Below the pieces are notes generated by a model that saw nothing but the letters and a program-made list of their open reading frames with translations, ran no database searches and was not told the origin of the DNA. A stretch of 64,000 nt of DNA, taken from assembly GCA_036960605.1 (NCBI GenBank), contig JBALXI010000003.1:160099-224098 (forward strand), in the 5' to 3' direction. A program made the translations under genes and the position numbers. Position 1 is the stretch's first letter; each line of letters opens with the position of its first letter. Shown here one piece after another: positions 1 through 8,821 of the stretch. Origin of the DNA: Oleispira sp036960605. GTDB taxonomy: Bacteria; Pseudomonadota; Gammaproteobacteria; Pseudomonadales; Oceanobacteraceae.

Positions 1-1
1 A

Positions 2-2614
2 GGTCACATCCATCGCGCGCTCTATGCAGAAAGCTTACAGGCTTTAAAAGAGCGCAAGGTTGTGATTCTGCAAGCCCCTCCAGGCTTTGGTAAACACAGC
101 TTACTGGCTCACATTTATGCTAAAAGTCAGAGCGTAAAAATCTGGCTAACGATTAACAAGAAAGATAACGATAAAACCATCTTTATAGAAAAGCTGACAA
201 GAGCTTTGGCGCTATCAAATATTCATTTATCTGAGTATGAAGCGCTTAACCTTCACCGCTCTTCTGAAGATGATATTGCGACAATTATTTCTAAAACATT
301 ATCAATCAAAGAAAATACAACCTTCTTTATTGATGGCATCCATCACTTAAAACAATCGTTTATAAAAAACTTACTGGCGGCGCTGCTAATCAGTAGCGGC
401 GATCAGGTACGATTTCTGATGAGCAGCAAGAAAAATCATTCTCTTAATATCGCCTCCCTCGCTATTGATAACCAAGTGCACTATATCAATACGAACTTGC
501 TAAGATTTAGTCCCGCTGAAGCTCTAAAGCTGATTCATTACGATAAGGTAAAACAAGTTGATTCGTGCCAGATCATTGATCAATTAATTGATTGCGCTCA
601 AGGCTGGGGAGCTGCGTTATCTCTCATGAAGAATCAATTGCAGCAAGGGATAGACTTGCAAGATATTGTCGATGATTTTTATAAAGGCAATCAGAATCTG
701 GATGACTACTTACGACAAACGGCTTTATTAGAGTTTTCGAAAAAGCACCAGAAAATATATATTGCGCTCTCGGCCGTAGAAAAATTCAGCCTAGCTCAAG
801 CGAGCAAAATACTCAGTTTAGAAAATCTAGAAGAAGTCCGTACATTTATAGAGCAACAGCCGTTTTTACTCTCTACACAAGATAAAGGTCAGCGTTGGTA
901 TTATTTCGACAAGGCTTTTAAACATTATTTAGATAGGCTACGCCATGACTCTTTAAGCGATGCAGAGACCTATGCGTTAATCAAAAACTCTGCCTATTGG
1001 CTGTATGATAATCATTATATTGAAGACGCCATCAACTCAATTTTTGTCTGTCAGGATTATAATACCGCCGCACTTTGGTTAGTCCGTTACACAGTAATGA
1101 CCAAGCGAAAAGGCAATCATGAACAGCTTCTAACATGGTTACAGCAACTGCCTACCGAGTCGTTAAATCTGCACCCAGGACTAGTCGCGGCTTATACTTT
1201 ATGTCTAATACTACAAAAAAAGTTACTGCAATCTGATACAAATACGCTGTCATTAAGCAAGGCCATTCCTAAACACGCGGCCGATAAAATGCAAATTGAG
1301 CGCAGTGTTCCTTTATTAGCCTTAGCGGCTTTTACCATCAAAGATAAAATCGACTCTCTTAATCACATTGATCACTGGATTCAAAAATGGGAGCAGCATT
1401 CAGAGTTTAGAGCCCTTGATGATTACAATTTAGAAATGGCCCTTGCTAAGCTAATTAAAGGATTCTATAGCAAATGTCGATCTCAGTTTATCGACAGTAA
1501 TAACGCCTTAAATGAAGCCAGAAAATTATTCGAAGCCTACGGCAGTGATTACGGCATTGCCTGGACCGATACCGTGCATACGTTGTTATTAGCCAAGCAA
1601 GGTTTAGAGTATGAAGCGTTAGTAAAAGCGCGTGAAGGTTTGCAATTTATTCAACGGCATCTTAAAAAAGATATTGATATTCACCAGATGCTAAGTGTTT
1701 TGGTATCAACGCTGTATTATCAACAAGCCGATTATACCAATGCCAGGGCTTATTTCCCCAAAGATATTGAAGCATTACAGTCTTGTGCTTTTACCGATAT
1801 ATTAATCGCAGCCTACAAAACAAATTCTCGCTTCATGTTGGATGATGGCGATAGTATCGGCGCGATAACGTTACTTAAAAAACAGATCAAACAAGCTGAA
1901 AGTGAAAGCCAAGATAGACTTGCTTATTCTCTCATCAGCGAATTGATCGTCATTATGATACATAATGACAAGGTCGATGAAGCGCAGCAATATGCCAACG
2001 CCTACGATATTAACGCAAGCCAAGCACCCACTAATCCCCTATTAGCTAGCCTAACCTATCGTGCCCGTATCTATTTATTAATTGCGGATCAAAACTTTTC
2101 TGCAGCACAGTTCATTATTGAACAACGCATTGCGAATCATATTGAACAGAAGCGGTACGCTATTCTTGCCGAGTATTATCGCATACTGGCGGTATTGCAT
2201 TATAAAGCGAAAAATTATAAAGAGTCAGAAGTCGCACTTCATCAGAGCCTGATAATTGCAGCCTCTAGAAATTATATAAGCCTATACAGTATCGACAAAG
2301 TGACTCTATTTTCCATATTAGAGCGACTCAATGATAAAGCTCAGTCAAAAGATGTCAGGCAGTTCATTGTTAAATTGCACAAAATGTTAAAAGGCAATGG
2401 GGCTGATCTCTCACCCCAAGTTGAGAAGCTCACGAAGAAGGAAGTACAGGTTATTCAATTGGCCGAATCCGGCAACCCAACCAAAGATCTTGCGAGTGAA
2501 TTGAATATATCGCAGGGCACACTTAAATGGCACCTGCATAATATCTACGAAAAGCTGCACGTTAAAAACCGTACTCAAGCCATCCATAAAGCTAAGAAGC
2601 TGGGTTATTTTTAA
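2..2614 (+). CDS. MalT-like LuxR-family ATP-dependent transcriptional regulator (5' partial)
   Basis: The frame is open to the left edge of the window, so the true start lies outside; the GTG at 62 falls inside the ATPase and is not a credible start. The N-terminal part has a Walker A-like loop (APPGFGKHS) and a FFIDGIHHL stretch like a Walker B, as in the signal-transduction ATPase of MalT. The middle is a long helical TPR-like region with few motifs. The last 65 residues are a LuxR/NarL helix-turn-helix (LTKKEVQVIQLAESGNPTKD, then a recognition helix near GTLKWHLHNIYEKL). Such proteins bind ATP and an inducer, oligomerise and activate promoters. The target is unknown, because the upstream neighbour is not visible and downstream genes are on the other strand. 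Confidence 0.85.
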   Translation, partial: GHIHRALYAESLQALKERKVVILQAPPGFGKHSLLAHIYAKSQSVKIWLTINKKDNDKTIFIEKLTRALALSNIHLSEYEALNLHRSSEDDIATIISKTLSIKENTTFFIDGIHHLKQSFIKNLLAALLISSGDQVRFLMSSKKNHSLNIASLAIDNQVHYINTNLLRFSPAEALKLIHYDKVKQVDSCQIIDQLIDCAQGWGAALSLMKNQLQQGIDLQDIVDDFYKGNQNLDDYLRQTALLEFSKKHQKIYIALSAVEKFSLAQASKILSLENLEEVRTFIEQQPFLLSTQDKGQRWYYFDKAFKHYLDRLRHDSLSDAETYALIKNSAYWLYDNHYIEDAINSIFVCQDYNTAALWLVRYTVMTKRKGNHEQLLTWLQQLPTESLNLHPGLVAAYTLCLILQKKLLQSDTNTLSLSKAIPKHAADKMQIERSVPLLALAAFTIKDKIDSLNHIDHWIQKWEQHSEFRALDDYNLEMALAKLIKGFYSKCRSQFIDSNNALNEARKLFEAYGSDYGIAWTDTVHTLLLAKQGLEYEALVKAREGLQFIQRHLKKDIDIHQMLSVLVSTLYYQQADYTNARAYFPKDIEALQSCAFTDILIAAYKTNSRFMLDDGDSIGAITLLKKQIKQAESESQDRLAYSLISELIVIMIHNDKVDEAQQYANAYDINASQAPTNPLLASLTYRARIYLLIADQNFSAAQFIIEQRIANHIEQKRYAILAEYYRILAVLHYKAKNYKESEVALHQSLIIAASRNYISLYSIDKVTLFSILERLNDKAQSKDVRQFIVKLHKMLKGNGADLSPQVEKLTKKEVQVIQLAESGNPTKDLASELNISQGTLKWHLHNIYEKLHVKNRTQAIHKAKKLGYF

Positions 2615-2653
2615 CTTACCTATCCCATTCCCAAGCTACTTCCTATTTTCTAT

Positions 2654-3703
2654 TCAGCTAGTCAATAATTCTGGTAGTTTGAACTGATCGAGTTCAGAGC
2701 GGGCAGTTTTAACCTGCTGTATTTTTATACTCAATTCAGCTAGCAACTGCTTTTCTACATCAGATAATCGCTTACGCTTTAACGCAAATAGAGCACTGGT
2801 GATGTTATTTAACTCCGCCAGCTGGTTTTCAGTAATACGCTGTCGACTTGCTAACAGCAACTGAGTATCTGACACATCCTGCAACGCGTTAAATTTAACC
2901 GCATAAAGATCTGAGACTTCGGCAATTAAGTAATCTAGATTGACGTTATATTCTTCAAACAATACAAGACGTACTGCAATTAAGCGAATGAGGTATTCAC
3001 AGGCAGGATTGTCTTCATCATGAATATTATAATTTTCTTTCATATATTCTAATAACTTCATCGCCAGCATTCTACCCGAGATTCGAGTTTTAGCTTCACG
3101 CAACGTTACCCCCATGACCCACGCATCCCAAAAGCCGGTAACGGGGGCTGCAACTAAAGATGAGTATGCTCGAAAGCCGGTGCGCGCGAGTAATTTACGC
3201 ACTAATAACTTGGCCAGAAACCCCGTCGCAAAGGTCTTCATCTTATATAGGATCAACATAAGGTAATGAGACTTCCCCCTGTTCTTATAGGGGTCTAAGC
3301 CTAAACGGTGAATGCCAGGTTCTGGTATTTCTAAAATTGCGCGTGATAGAGAGAGTTTTAACTCAGGATGATGAGCATAGAGGCCTGAATGCTTAATATA
3401 AAGCGCGACACTGTAAAAGCCGATTTTGAATAGCAGATAGAACTCCAACCCCACCAATATAACATTCGCTAGGATAAATATGGCTAATCCACTTAAGTTA
3501 TTCAGGGCATCGGTCATATCAGGGAAATAGAATACTTCCACTAAGACTAAGGCAACGGTTAACAGAAAACCGATGCCGAAGCTGGCCATTAGACTCAGCC
3601 GAGTACTGGCTTTTAAAGATAGCTTGGATTTATTATTTTCGAGATAGGAGAAGACTTGCTGCTCGCCCCAAACTTCGAGGCGACCTGGTTTATGCTCATT
3701 CAT
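2654..3703 (-). CDS. Two-helix membrane protein of unknown function, LBF_2804-like
   Basis: A protein of 349 residues with a cytoplasmic-looking N terminus, two strongly hydrophobic helices at about residues 38-60 and 72-98, and a long soluble C-terminal region ending in a charged coiled coil (about 290-340). The stretch GFRAYSSLVAAPVTGFWDAW in the middle reminds me of the LBF_2804 family, a set of conserved membrane proteins without known function; I am not certain of this match. It lies 72 bases downstream of the TPR-protein gene on the same strand, so it may be the last gene of the aspartokinase-TPR unit. No catalytic motif is visible. Confidence 0.6.
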   Translation of the reverse strand: MNEHKPGRLEVWGEQQVFSYLENNKSKLSLKASTRLSLMASFGIGFLLTVALVLVEVFYFPDMTDALNNLSGLAIFILANVILVGLEFYLLFKIGFYSVALYIKHSGLYAHHPELKLSLSRAILEIPEPGIHRLGLDPYKNRGKSHYLMLILYKMKTFATGFLAKLLVRKLLARTGFRAYSSLVAAPVTGFWDAWVMGVTLREAKTRISGRMLAMKLLEYMKENYNIHDEDNPACEYLIRLIAVRLVLFEEYNVNLDYLIAEVSDLYAVKFNALQDVSDTQLLLASRQRITENQLAELNNITSALFALKRKRLSDVEKQLLAELSIKIQQVKTARSELDQFKLPELLTS

Positions 3704-3775
3704 GATGAGTAACGATCCGTGTTGTTTTAATCAGATCGCATTCTGCTTGATTACCTAATTAATGTTAAGTATTTA

Positions 3776-4750
3776 TTATTTAACGTCAACCGTCGCGATA
3801 AGATCTTTAAATAGATCATGCTCAACCAAAGGCTGCAAGGCAGGGTCGGTTTTAATATTATCTAGGTAACTATCTCGACTTAGGGCTTCTTTGAGATAGC
3901 GAATAGCCTCATCCATTTGGTTCATGGCAGTATACGCACACGCCAACTGGTAAAAGGCGTGACTGTTTTCGGGATCAATTTTTAATGCCTGATGGCACAA
4001 GCTCGCCGCCCATTGCGGTTCGTTTAGTTCCAATACGGCATCGGCTTTATAGGTAAGGGCTTCGCAGTCGTTACTCTTAAGTTTTAAAATCTCATCGTAA
4101 ATTGATATTTTGTTCGTGGGAGAAGGCTCTTGCTGTGCGCGCAACCAATGAGATTGAAGCTCTTGAGTTAATTCAATTTCTTCTCTGTTTTCTTCGATGT
4201 GCTGTGTCTTTTGCTTCATCAAAGATTCCATCTTTTCAAGTCGAGATTCATATTCTTTAATCAAGCGAGATATCTCGGCATCGGCTAAGGAATGTACTCG
4301 CTCTTTTATGTCTCGAATGGAAGTCCAGCCGACCAAGACTAAAATCGATGAGGCCGCAGCAATTAGGTAAAAGAAATACGTTACTGTACTGGTTGCATAT
4401 TCCACGGCTCTATCAACCGATTTATGTTCTCTATCCACTATCTGCTGTATTAATTCACTTTTGGTCGCTGCTTGATCCACTCTTAATTGTTTAAGTTCAT
4501 TAAGTACGTACATCTCAACAAAAGGGGTATAAATAGGCCCCTCTAATTTATTTATTTCAGAGGTCATGTCAGAGACTGTTGCAGGGGATACTTCGGGTAT
4601 TAAGGCGGGCTTTGTTACAGGATTTGCTATTATTGCTTCTGCTTTCATTTCAGCTGTCGTTTCTACGACAGCACCTTCCGCCGCATTGACTTGAGAACCA
4701 AGCAATGCGGTGAAAAGAAAGAGGGTTACTAGGGTCAAGATGCGAGGCAT
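3776..4750 (-). CDS. Exported membrane-anchored TPR protein
   Basis: A protein of 324 residues. It begins with a signal peptide (MPRILTLVTLFLFTALLGSQ, then VNAAEG) and has one more hydrophobic segment at about 125-145, a coiled coil rich in Glu, Gln and Lys at about 150-205, and two or three TPR units at about 215-310 (for example EPQWAASLCHQALKIDPENS and MNQMDEAIRYLKEALSRD). The arrangement suggests a periplasmic N-terminal part, an inner-membrane helix and a cytosolic TPR scaffold, but the topology is inferred. Its ATG lies inside the end of the aspartokinase gene with a 16-base overlap, so translation is probably coupled. What links it to aspartokinase is not evident. Confidence 0.65.
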   Translation of the reverse strand: MPRILTLVTLFLFTALLGSQVNAAEGAVVETTAEMKAEAIIANPVTKPALIPEVSPATVSDMTSEINKLEGPIYTPFVEMYVLNELKQLRVDQAATKSELIQQIVDREHKSVDRAVEYATSTVTYFFYLIAAASSILVLVGWTSIRDIKERVHSLADAEISRLIKEYESRLEKMESLMKQKTQHIEENREEIELTQELQSHWLRAQQEPSPTNKISIYDEILKLKSNDCEALTYKADAVLELNEPQWAASLCHQALKIDPENSHAFYQLACAYTAMNQMDEAIRYLKEALSRDSYLDNIKTDPALQPLVEHDLFKDLIATVDVK

Positions 4751-6177
4751 ATAGCTCTTCCGTGATCGTGAACTTCTACTAATGAAGTGTGCAAACTTTT
4801 TACTGTTTCTTCATAGTCTGATTCGTTGACTATGAACTGCATATCTACTTGGCGCATGGTTTGATGTAACGCCAGTACACTGATTGTTTTAGAAGCCACC
4901 GCTTTCACGGCTTTGGCAAGAATACCCGGAATTTTCATATCACTGCCAATCGCAGAAACAATCGCGACTTTTTGCTGATCTACTTCAGCCGTTGGGTATT
5001 TTTCTTCAATCGCAGTACGAATGCGCTTTACTGTTTTTAGACTAGCAGATAAATAGTGGGTAATCGTATTAGCGTTGATATCTTTTGATACGATATGCGC
5101 TTTAAAGCGTGTAAGGATCGCCAATACTTCACGATCGTAGTCATGCAGGCTACCCGACATGTCTTGATCGAATACTTGCAGTGCAATAATACCTTTACAG
5201 CCCGCAATGATTTCGACACAAGGCGAGTCACTAATGTAATCACCCGTAATTAGAGTACCGGTATGCTCTGGTTCGAAGGTATTCTTTACGCGCAAAGGAA
5301 TGTTGTTTTGACGCAGTCCTTTTGCCGCTTTCGGGTGAATTGCTTCCATCCCTAGGCTGGCTAACTGGTCAGCTACATCATAATTGGTGCGGCCAATTGG
5401 CACAGCATTTTCTTCGCCCACTAAACGTGGATCTGCACTGCTTAGGTGAAATTCTTTGTGAATAACCGCTTCTCTGGCTTCTGTAAGCACCGCTAAACGA
5501 CTGAAGGTCATTTCGCTGTAACCGCGATTAAACGATGACATTAAGCCACTGTCACTGTGCGCATAACCGGTTACGATCGGTAGCTGTGTATTCAGGTCGA
5601 TATTATCGAAAGCTAAGCGAATACGTTCATCCAGAGGAATGTGCTTATTCGTGCGCCAGCCCGTTAAATCGACGAAGCAGGCATTCACACCATCACGACG
5701 TAATAGCTCTGCTGTATTCCAGGCACTGTGCGCTTCACCAATACTGGCGAGCATTTCTCGTACGGTTTCTAGGTGTGATTTTAATTCGAAGTGCCCGTGT
5801 TGGCATAAGCTTTGTAAATCCAGCAAGCATTGCTTGGCATTCGTTAGACGTTCATCTAAAAACTTGTTGGCTTTTAACAGTAGAGCTTCATCACCGAATA
5901 GGTCTTTATTGATGATATAAAGCTGCTCTCTTAGCTCATCAAATTTTTGCATCCAGCCGTCATCGCCCATACCGTTGGCGAAGAGTTCATAAACCCCGGC
6001 CTGACCGCTTTTTTTATGTTCCAACAATAGGTCCGTAATACCACCATAAGCGGATACGACAAAAACGCGCTGAAAGAGATCTTTTCTATTGCCGCCTAAA
6101 ACAATGTTATTACGAACAGATTCGTAATTCGACATTGATGTGCCACCAATTTTTTCAATCGTATGCTTATTGCTCAT
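4735..6177 (-). CDS. ask: Aspartate kinase, ectoine-type (Ask_Ect)
   Basis: Phosphorylates aspartate, the first step of the pathway to lysine, threonine, methionine and ectoine. The start at 6177 (MSNKHTIEKIGGTSMSNYES) is chosen over the longer frame from 6216 because the KIGGTS motif then sits close to the N terminus; a short AGG lies upstream. The 480 residues match the specialised Ask_Ect class: the EKIGGTSM opening, VFVVSAYGGITDLLLEHKKS, the FNRGYSEMTFSRLA segment and C-terminal ACT-type regulatory sequence. This isoform is typically encoded with ectABC and tends to escape feedback inhibition (family knowledge), yet no ect gene lies nearby. Instead it overlaps a TPR membrane protein gene by 16 bases. 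Confidence 0.85.
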   Translation of the reverse strand: MSNKHTIEKIGGTSMSNYESVRNNIVLGGNRKDLFQRVFVVSAYGGITDLLLEHKKSGQAGVYELFANGMGDDGWMQKFDELREQLYIINKDLFGDEALLLKANKFLDERLTNAKQCLLDLQSLCQHGHFELKSHLETVREMLASIGEAHSAWNTAELLRRDGVNACFVDLTGWRTNKHIPLDERIRLAFDNIDLNTQLPIVTGYAHSDSGLMSSFNRGYSEMTFSRLAVLTEAREAVIHKEFHLSSADPRLVGEENAVPIGRTNYDVADQLASLGMEAIHPKAAKGLRQNNIPLRVKNTFEPEHTGTLITGDYISDSPCVEIIAGCKGIIALQVFDQDMSGSLHDYDREVLAILTRFKAHIVSKDINANTITHYLSASLKTVKRIRTAIEEKYPTAEVDQQKVAIVSAIGSDMKIPGILAKAVKAVASKTISVLALHQTMRQVDMQFIVNESDYEETVKSLHTSLVEVHDHGRAICLAS

Positions 6178-6836
6178 AATCAGAACCTGGCTAAATAATA
6201 ATTTTAGAAATCTCACTCGGGCATGAACACCGTGTGAATAAAATGCAGTTTATTAAAATGTTCTCAGATAGCTTTGGCCTCTGGCTCATAAGCATCTTGG
6301 TGACAATCTCTAGCAATCATTTGATGCCTAATTTAAACACTGCATGGATACTGTAATAAATGCGGTTGAAAATAAATTAGCATAAGAATTCGCGCGCAAT
6401 CATAACACGATTGCCTATTAAGCAATCAACAACTGGCGAGCTTAAAAATAGATTTTGTCTTTGGAAATTTCCGACCTAAACGCCGCTAACATCGGTAGTC
6501 TCGATGCCCTCACTGAGGTTAGGCTTCGGGCAGACATACAACACTAATCATTAGTGCTCTAATCATTAGAAGTCGCTCTATAGCGAATATCTTCAAGAAA
6601 ACAGCCAAAAAAGCTTCTTAAACATCGATTCTCTGATGCTCTGTCTATCCACCGTCAAACGGATAAGCATAGTACACTAAACATTATTTTTTATCGAGTA
6701 CAGTTTTTGACCAGATCCTTAGATTGAAAAGGGTCATACCTGACTTCTGATAATAACGAAGGCTTTCTGATAAACTGTCGCCATTAGTTAATCGAGCTTA
6801 TTCGTCGAGCTTATATTCATCAGTAAGGGTTTAGTC
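6178..6836. other. Intergenic region between ask and the MaoC gene
   Basis: About 660 bases of AT-rich, apparently non-coding sequence between two divergent genes. It contains two adjacent odd palindromes (listed separately) and a weak inverted repeat GATTGC-N7-GCAATC near 6410. I saw no convincing small gene or RNA. Promoters for both genes must lie here, but no clear -35/-10 pair could be assigned. Confidence 0.4.
6542..6570. promoter_or_regulatory. Two tandem odd palindromes, possible operator pair
   Basis: CACTAATCATTAGTG (6542-6556) has perfect 7-bp arms around one base, and TCTAATCATTAGA (6558-6570) has perfect 6-bp arms. Both share the core CTAATCATTAG and their centres are 15 bases apart. 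This looks like a double binding site for a dimeric repressor. It lies about 270 bases before the MaoC start and 365 before ask. The protein that binds is unknown. Confidence 0.4.
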
Positions 6837-7739
6837 ATGTCTGCAATCAATCTTGAATTTCACCAAGCACCAGGAATCGCCAGCGCGATGGCTAAGGCCT
6901 TATTTCTGCGCCGTAAAGGCTTTAAAGCGGAAGTCGGCATGCCTGAAATTAATGCCAGCTGGTATGGCGCTCAGGCCGACCAGGGCGCTTTGAAAGATTA
7001 TTGCGCAACCCTTGATATAGAATTAACCCGATCTCTGCCGGTATTGTATCCACACGTTATGGCTGGCGGCATGCACATGCATATGCTGACTCATAAAGTA
7101 TTTCCTATTGGCTTGCTAGGGGCTGTGCATCTTAAAAATACAATCACGCAGCATAAAGCCATCGCCATTGGCGACAAGATGGATATTCATGCCCAAATGG
7201 GTGGCTTCCGTTTAACCGCTAAAGGCGTTGAGTTTGATTTCACCACTCAGGTTAAAATTGCCGATGAAGTCGTTTGGGAAGAGTTAAGTATTTACTTCAT
7301 GGCGGGTCGATTCGGTGGTAAAGAAAACCCATCAACAGAAACCAGCTTTGAATTGGCTAGCCTAGATAAAGTGGTTGATATTGCGACTTGGTCTGTGCCG
7401 AAAAATCGCGGTAAAAAATACGCCAGCATCAGCGGTGATTACAACCCAATTCATACTTCTAAATATCTTGCTAAGTTGTTTGGTTTTAAGCGCGATATTG
7501 CCCACGGTTTTGGTATTTTGGCGCAAGCGGTTAATCAATCTGAATTGGCTAATAAAACAAGTATCACTGCCGGTAAATGCCAGGTCGATGTGATTTTTAA
7601 GGGGCCGTTGTATTTGGAAAATGATGCTAGTTTGAAGCAAGCTTCTGATGCTACTTCTGTTGCACAGGAACAACGCTTTGATTTGTTCTCGGGCTCTAAC
7701 CCTAAGCCAAGCATTTGTGCGAGCTTGCAGGAATTATAA
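6837..7739 (+). CDS. MaoC-family double hot-dog dehydratase
   Basis: A protein of 300 residues with an AAGGG Shine-Dalgarno a few bases before its ATG. The N-terminal half (about 60-150) looks like the inactive hot-dog fold of double MaoC enzymes. The C-terminal half carries the hydratase motif ISGDYNPIHTSKYLAKLFGF followed by KRDIAHG, with the Asp and His expected for R-specific enoyl hydration. Members hydrate or dehydrate acyl-CoA or acyl-ACP in fatty-acid or polyketide metabolism. It stands alone between intergenic regions, so its pathway is not indicated. Substrate unknown; family assignment is firm. Confidence 0.85.
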   Translation: MSAINLEFHQAPGIASAMAKALFLRRKGFKAEVGMPEINASWYGAQADQGALKDYCATLDIELTRSLPVLYPHVMAGGMHMHMLTHKVFPIGLLGAVHLKNTITQHKAIAIGDKMDIHAQMGGFRLTAKGVEFDFTTQVKIADEVVWEELSIYFMAGRFGGKENPSTETSFELASLDKVVDIATWSVPKNRGKKYASISGDYNPIHTSKYLAKLFGFKRDIAHGFGILAQAVNQSELANKTSITAGKCQVDVIFKGPLYLENDASLKQASDATSVAQEQRFDLFSGSNPKPSICASLQEL

Positions 7740-7953
7740 GTTAGCTAATTTGTTGATCAAAGTAGAAGCGAATGATGCTGTAATAAGCATTATTTGTTTC
7801 TAATATCTTTTTGTTATTACCCCTCCCTCTTTAAATTTAATATCTGTGACGCTATCAACAAACCTGACTATATGTCATATCAGGCTATTGCCGAAGTCTA
7901 TTACCTTCATATAATGCTACATTTTATAAATCGCTAACTGTAGAGTGTAATTT

Positions 7954-8799
7954 ATGCTGAACCGCTTATTCCCAATTGTAATTTCTTCCTGCTTACTTGC
8001 CGGCTGCTTTGGTAGCGATAGTGATGATAGTAACGGTGATAGTCGCCTAACATTTTCCCTCACAGATGGCGCAATTGATTTCGCTGAGCAAGTTAATTTA
8101 GAGATCAGTGGTATTGAGCTTCATTCTAGTGAAGAAACGCTCTCTGTTACCTTCGATCCTCGCACGATCAACTTATTGTCTTTGCAAGGCAGCCAATCTA
8201 CCGCATTATTTACCGATGAAGCTTTACCCGCAGGTGAATATCAGTGGTTACGATTAAAAGTCGATAGCGCCTCTATTGTGCTGGAAGTCGATGGCGGTGA
8301 AATACCATTAACAATACCCAGTGGTGACCAAAGCGGTTTCAAATTGGTTAGTGGTTTCACCTTACCGAGCAATGCGAGTGCAGATTTTACGCTGGACCTA
8401 GACGTACGAAAATCAATCACCGTTTCTGGCCCAGCTAATAACTTAAGCTATAAGTTACGCCCAACCATGAGACTAATGAACAATATTGAAGCGGGTCATC
8501 TTGCAGGCAGTATCGAGGGTACTTTATGCGAAACTGGGGCCAGCATGGCGGTTTATGTTTATGACGGCCACGGCGCAACCGTTGATGATGAAGGTTCTGC
8601 CAACGCTCCGCTTGCGAGCAGCTTAGTTAGTGCTGCCTTTGATTACGAAATAGGTTATTTAGTCACCGGAAATTATACGATTGCTTTAACCTGTATGGCA
8701 GATGAAGATCTTGCACTGACAGACGAAGAAATTATATTCCTAGGAATTCAAGATGTTACTGTTATTGCTAAGACAACAGCCGATTACCCATTTGAATAG
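7954..8799 (+). CDS. DUF4382-containing lipoprotein
   Basis: A protein of 281 residues with a lipoprotein signal peptide whose lipobox is LAGC at about residues 15-18, followed by an Asp/Ser/Gly-rich linker (GSDSDDSNGDS). The body opens with LTFSLTDGAIDFAEQVNLEI and continues with SLQGSQSTALFTDEALPAGE and YQWLRLKVDS, the pattern of DUF4382, a beta-sandwich domain of surface or periplasmic lipoproteins with no settled function. The C-terminal 100 residues look like a second beta domain. Transcribed alone, converging on the MocR gene with only 22 bases between stop codons. Confidence 0.75.
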   Translation: MLNRLFPIVISSCLLAGCFGSDSDDSNGDSRLTFSLTDGAIDFAEQVNLEISGIELHSSEETLSVTFDPRTINLLSLQGSQSTALFTDEALPAGEYQWLRLKVDSASIVLEVDGGEIPLTIPSGDQSGFKLVSGFTLPSNASADFTLDLDVRKSITVSGPANNLSYKLRPTMRLMNNIEAGHLAGSIEGTLCETGASMAVYVYDGHGATVDDEGSANAPLASSLVSAAFDYEIGYLVTGNYTIALTCMADEDLALTDEEIIFLGIQDVTVIAKTTADYPFE

Positions 8800-8821
8800 C
8801 TCTCTTTCATTAACTAATAGA

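Noticed and set aside
5535..5920. Plus-strand frames of 125 and 93 codons inside ask
   Set aside because: They lie wholly antisense to a conserved enzyme and their proteins are Cys/His/Arg-rich in the manner of shadow frames.
7875..7896. Imperfect dyad CCTGA...TCAGG before the DUF4382 gene
   Set aside because: Only five-base arms around a 12-base centre; expected by chance.
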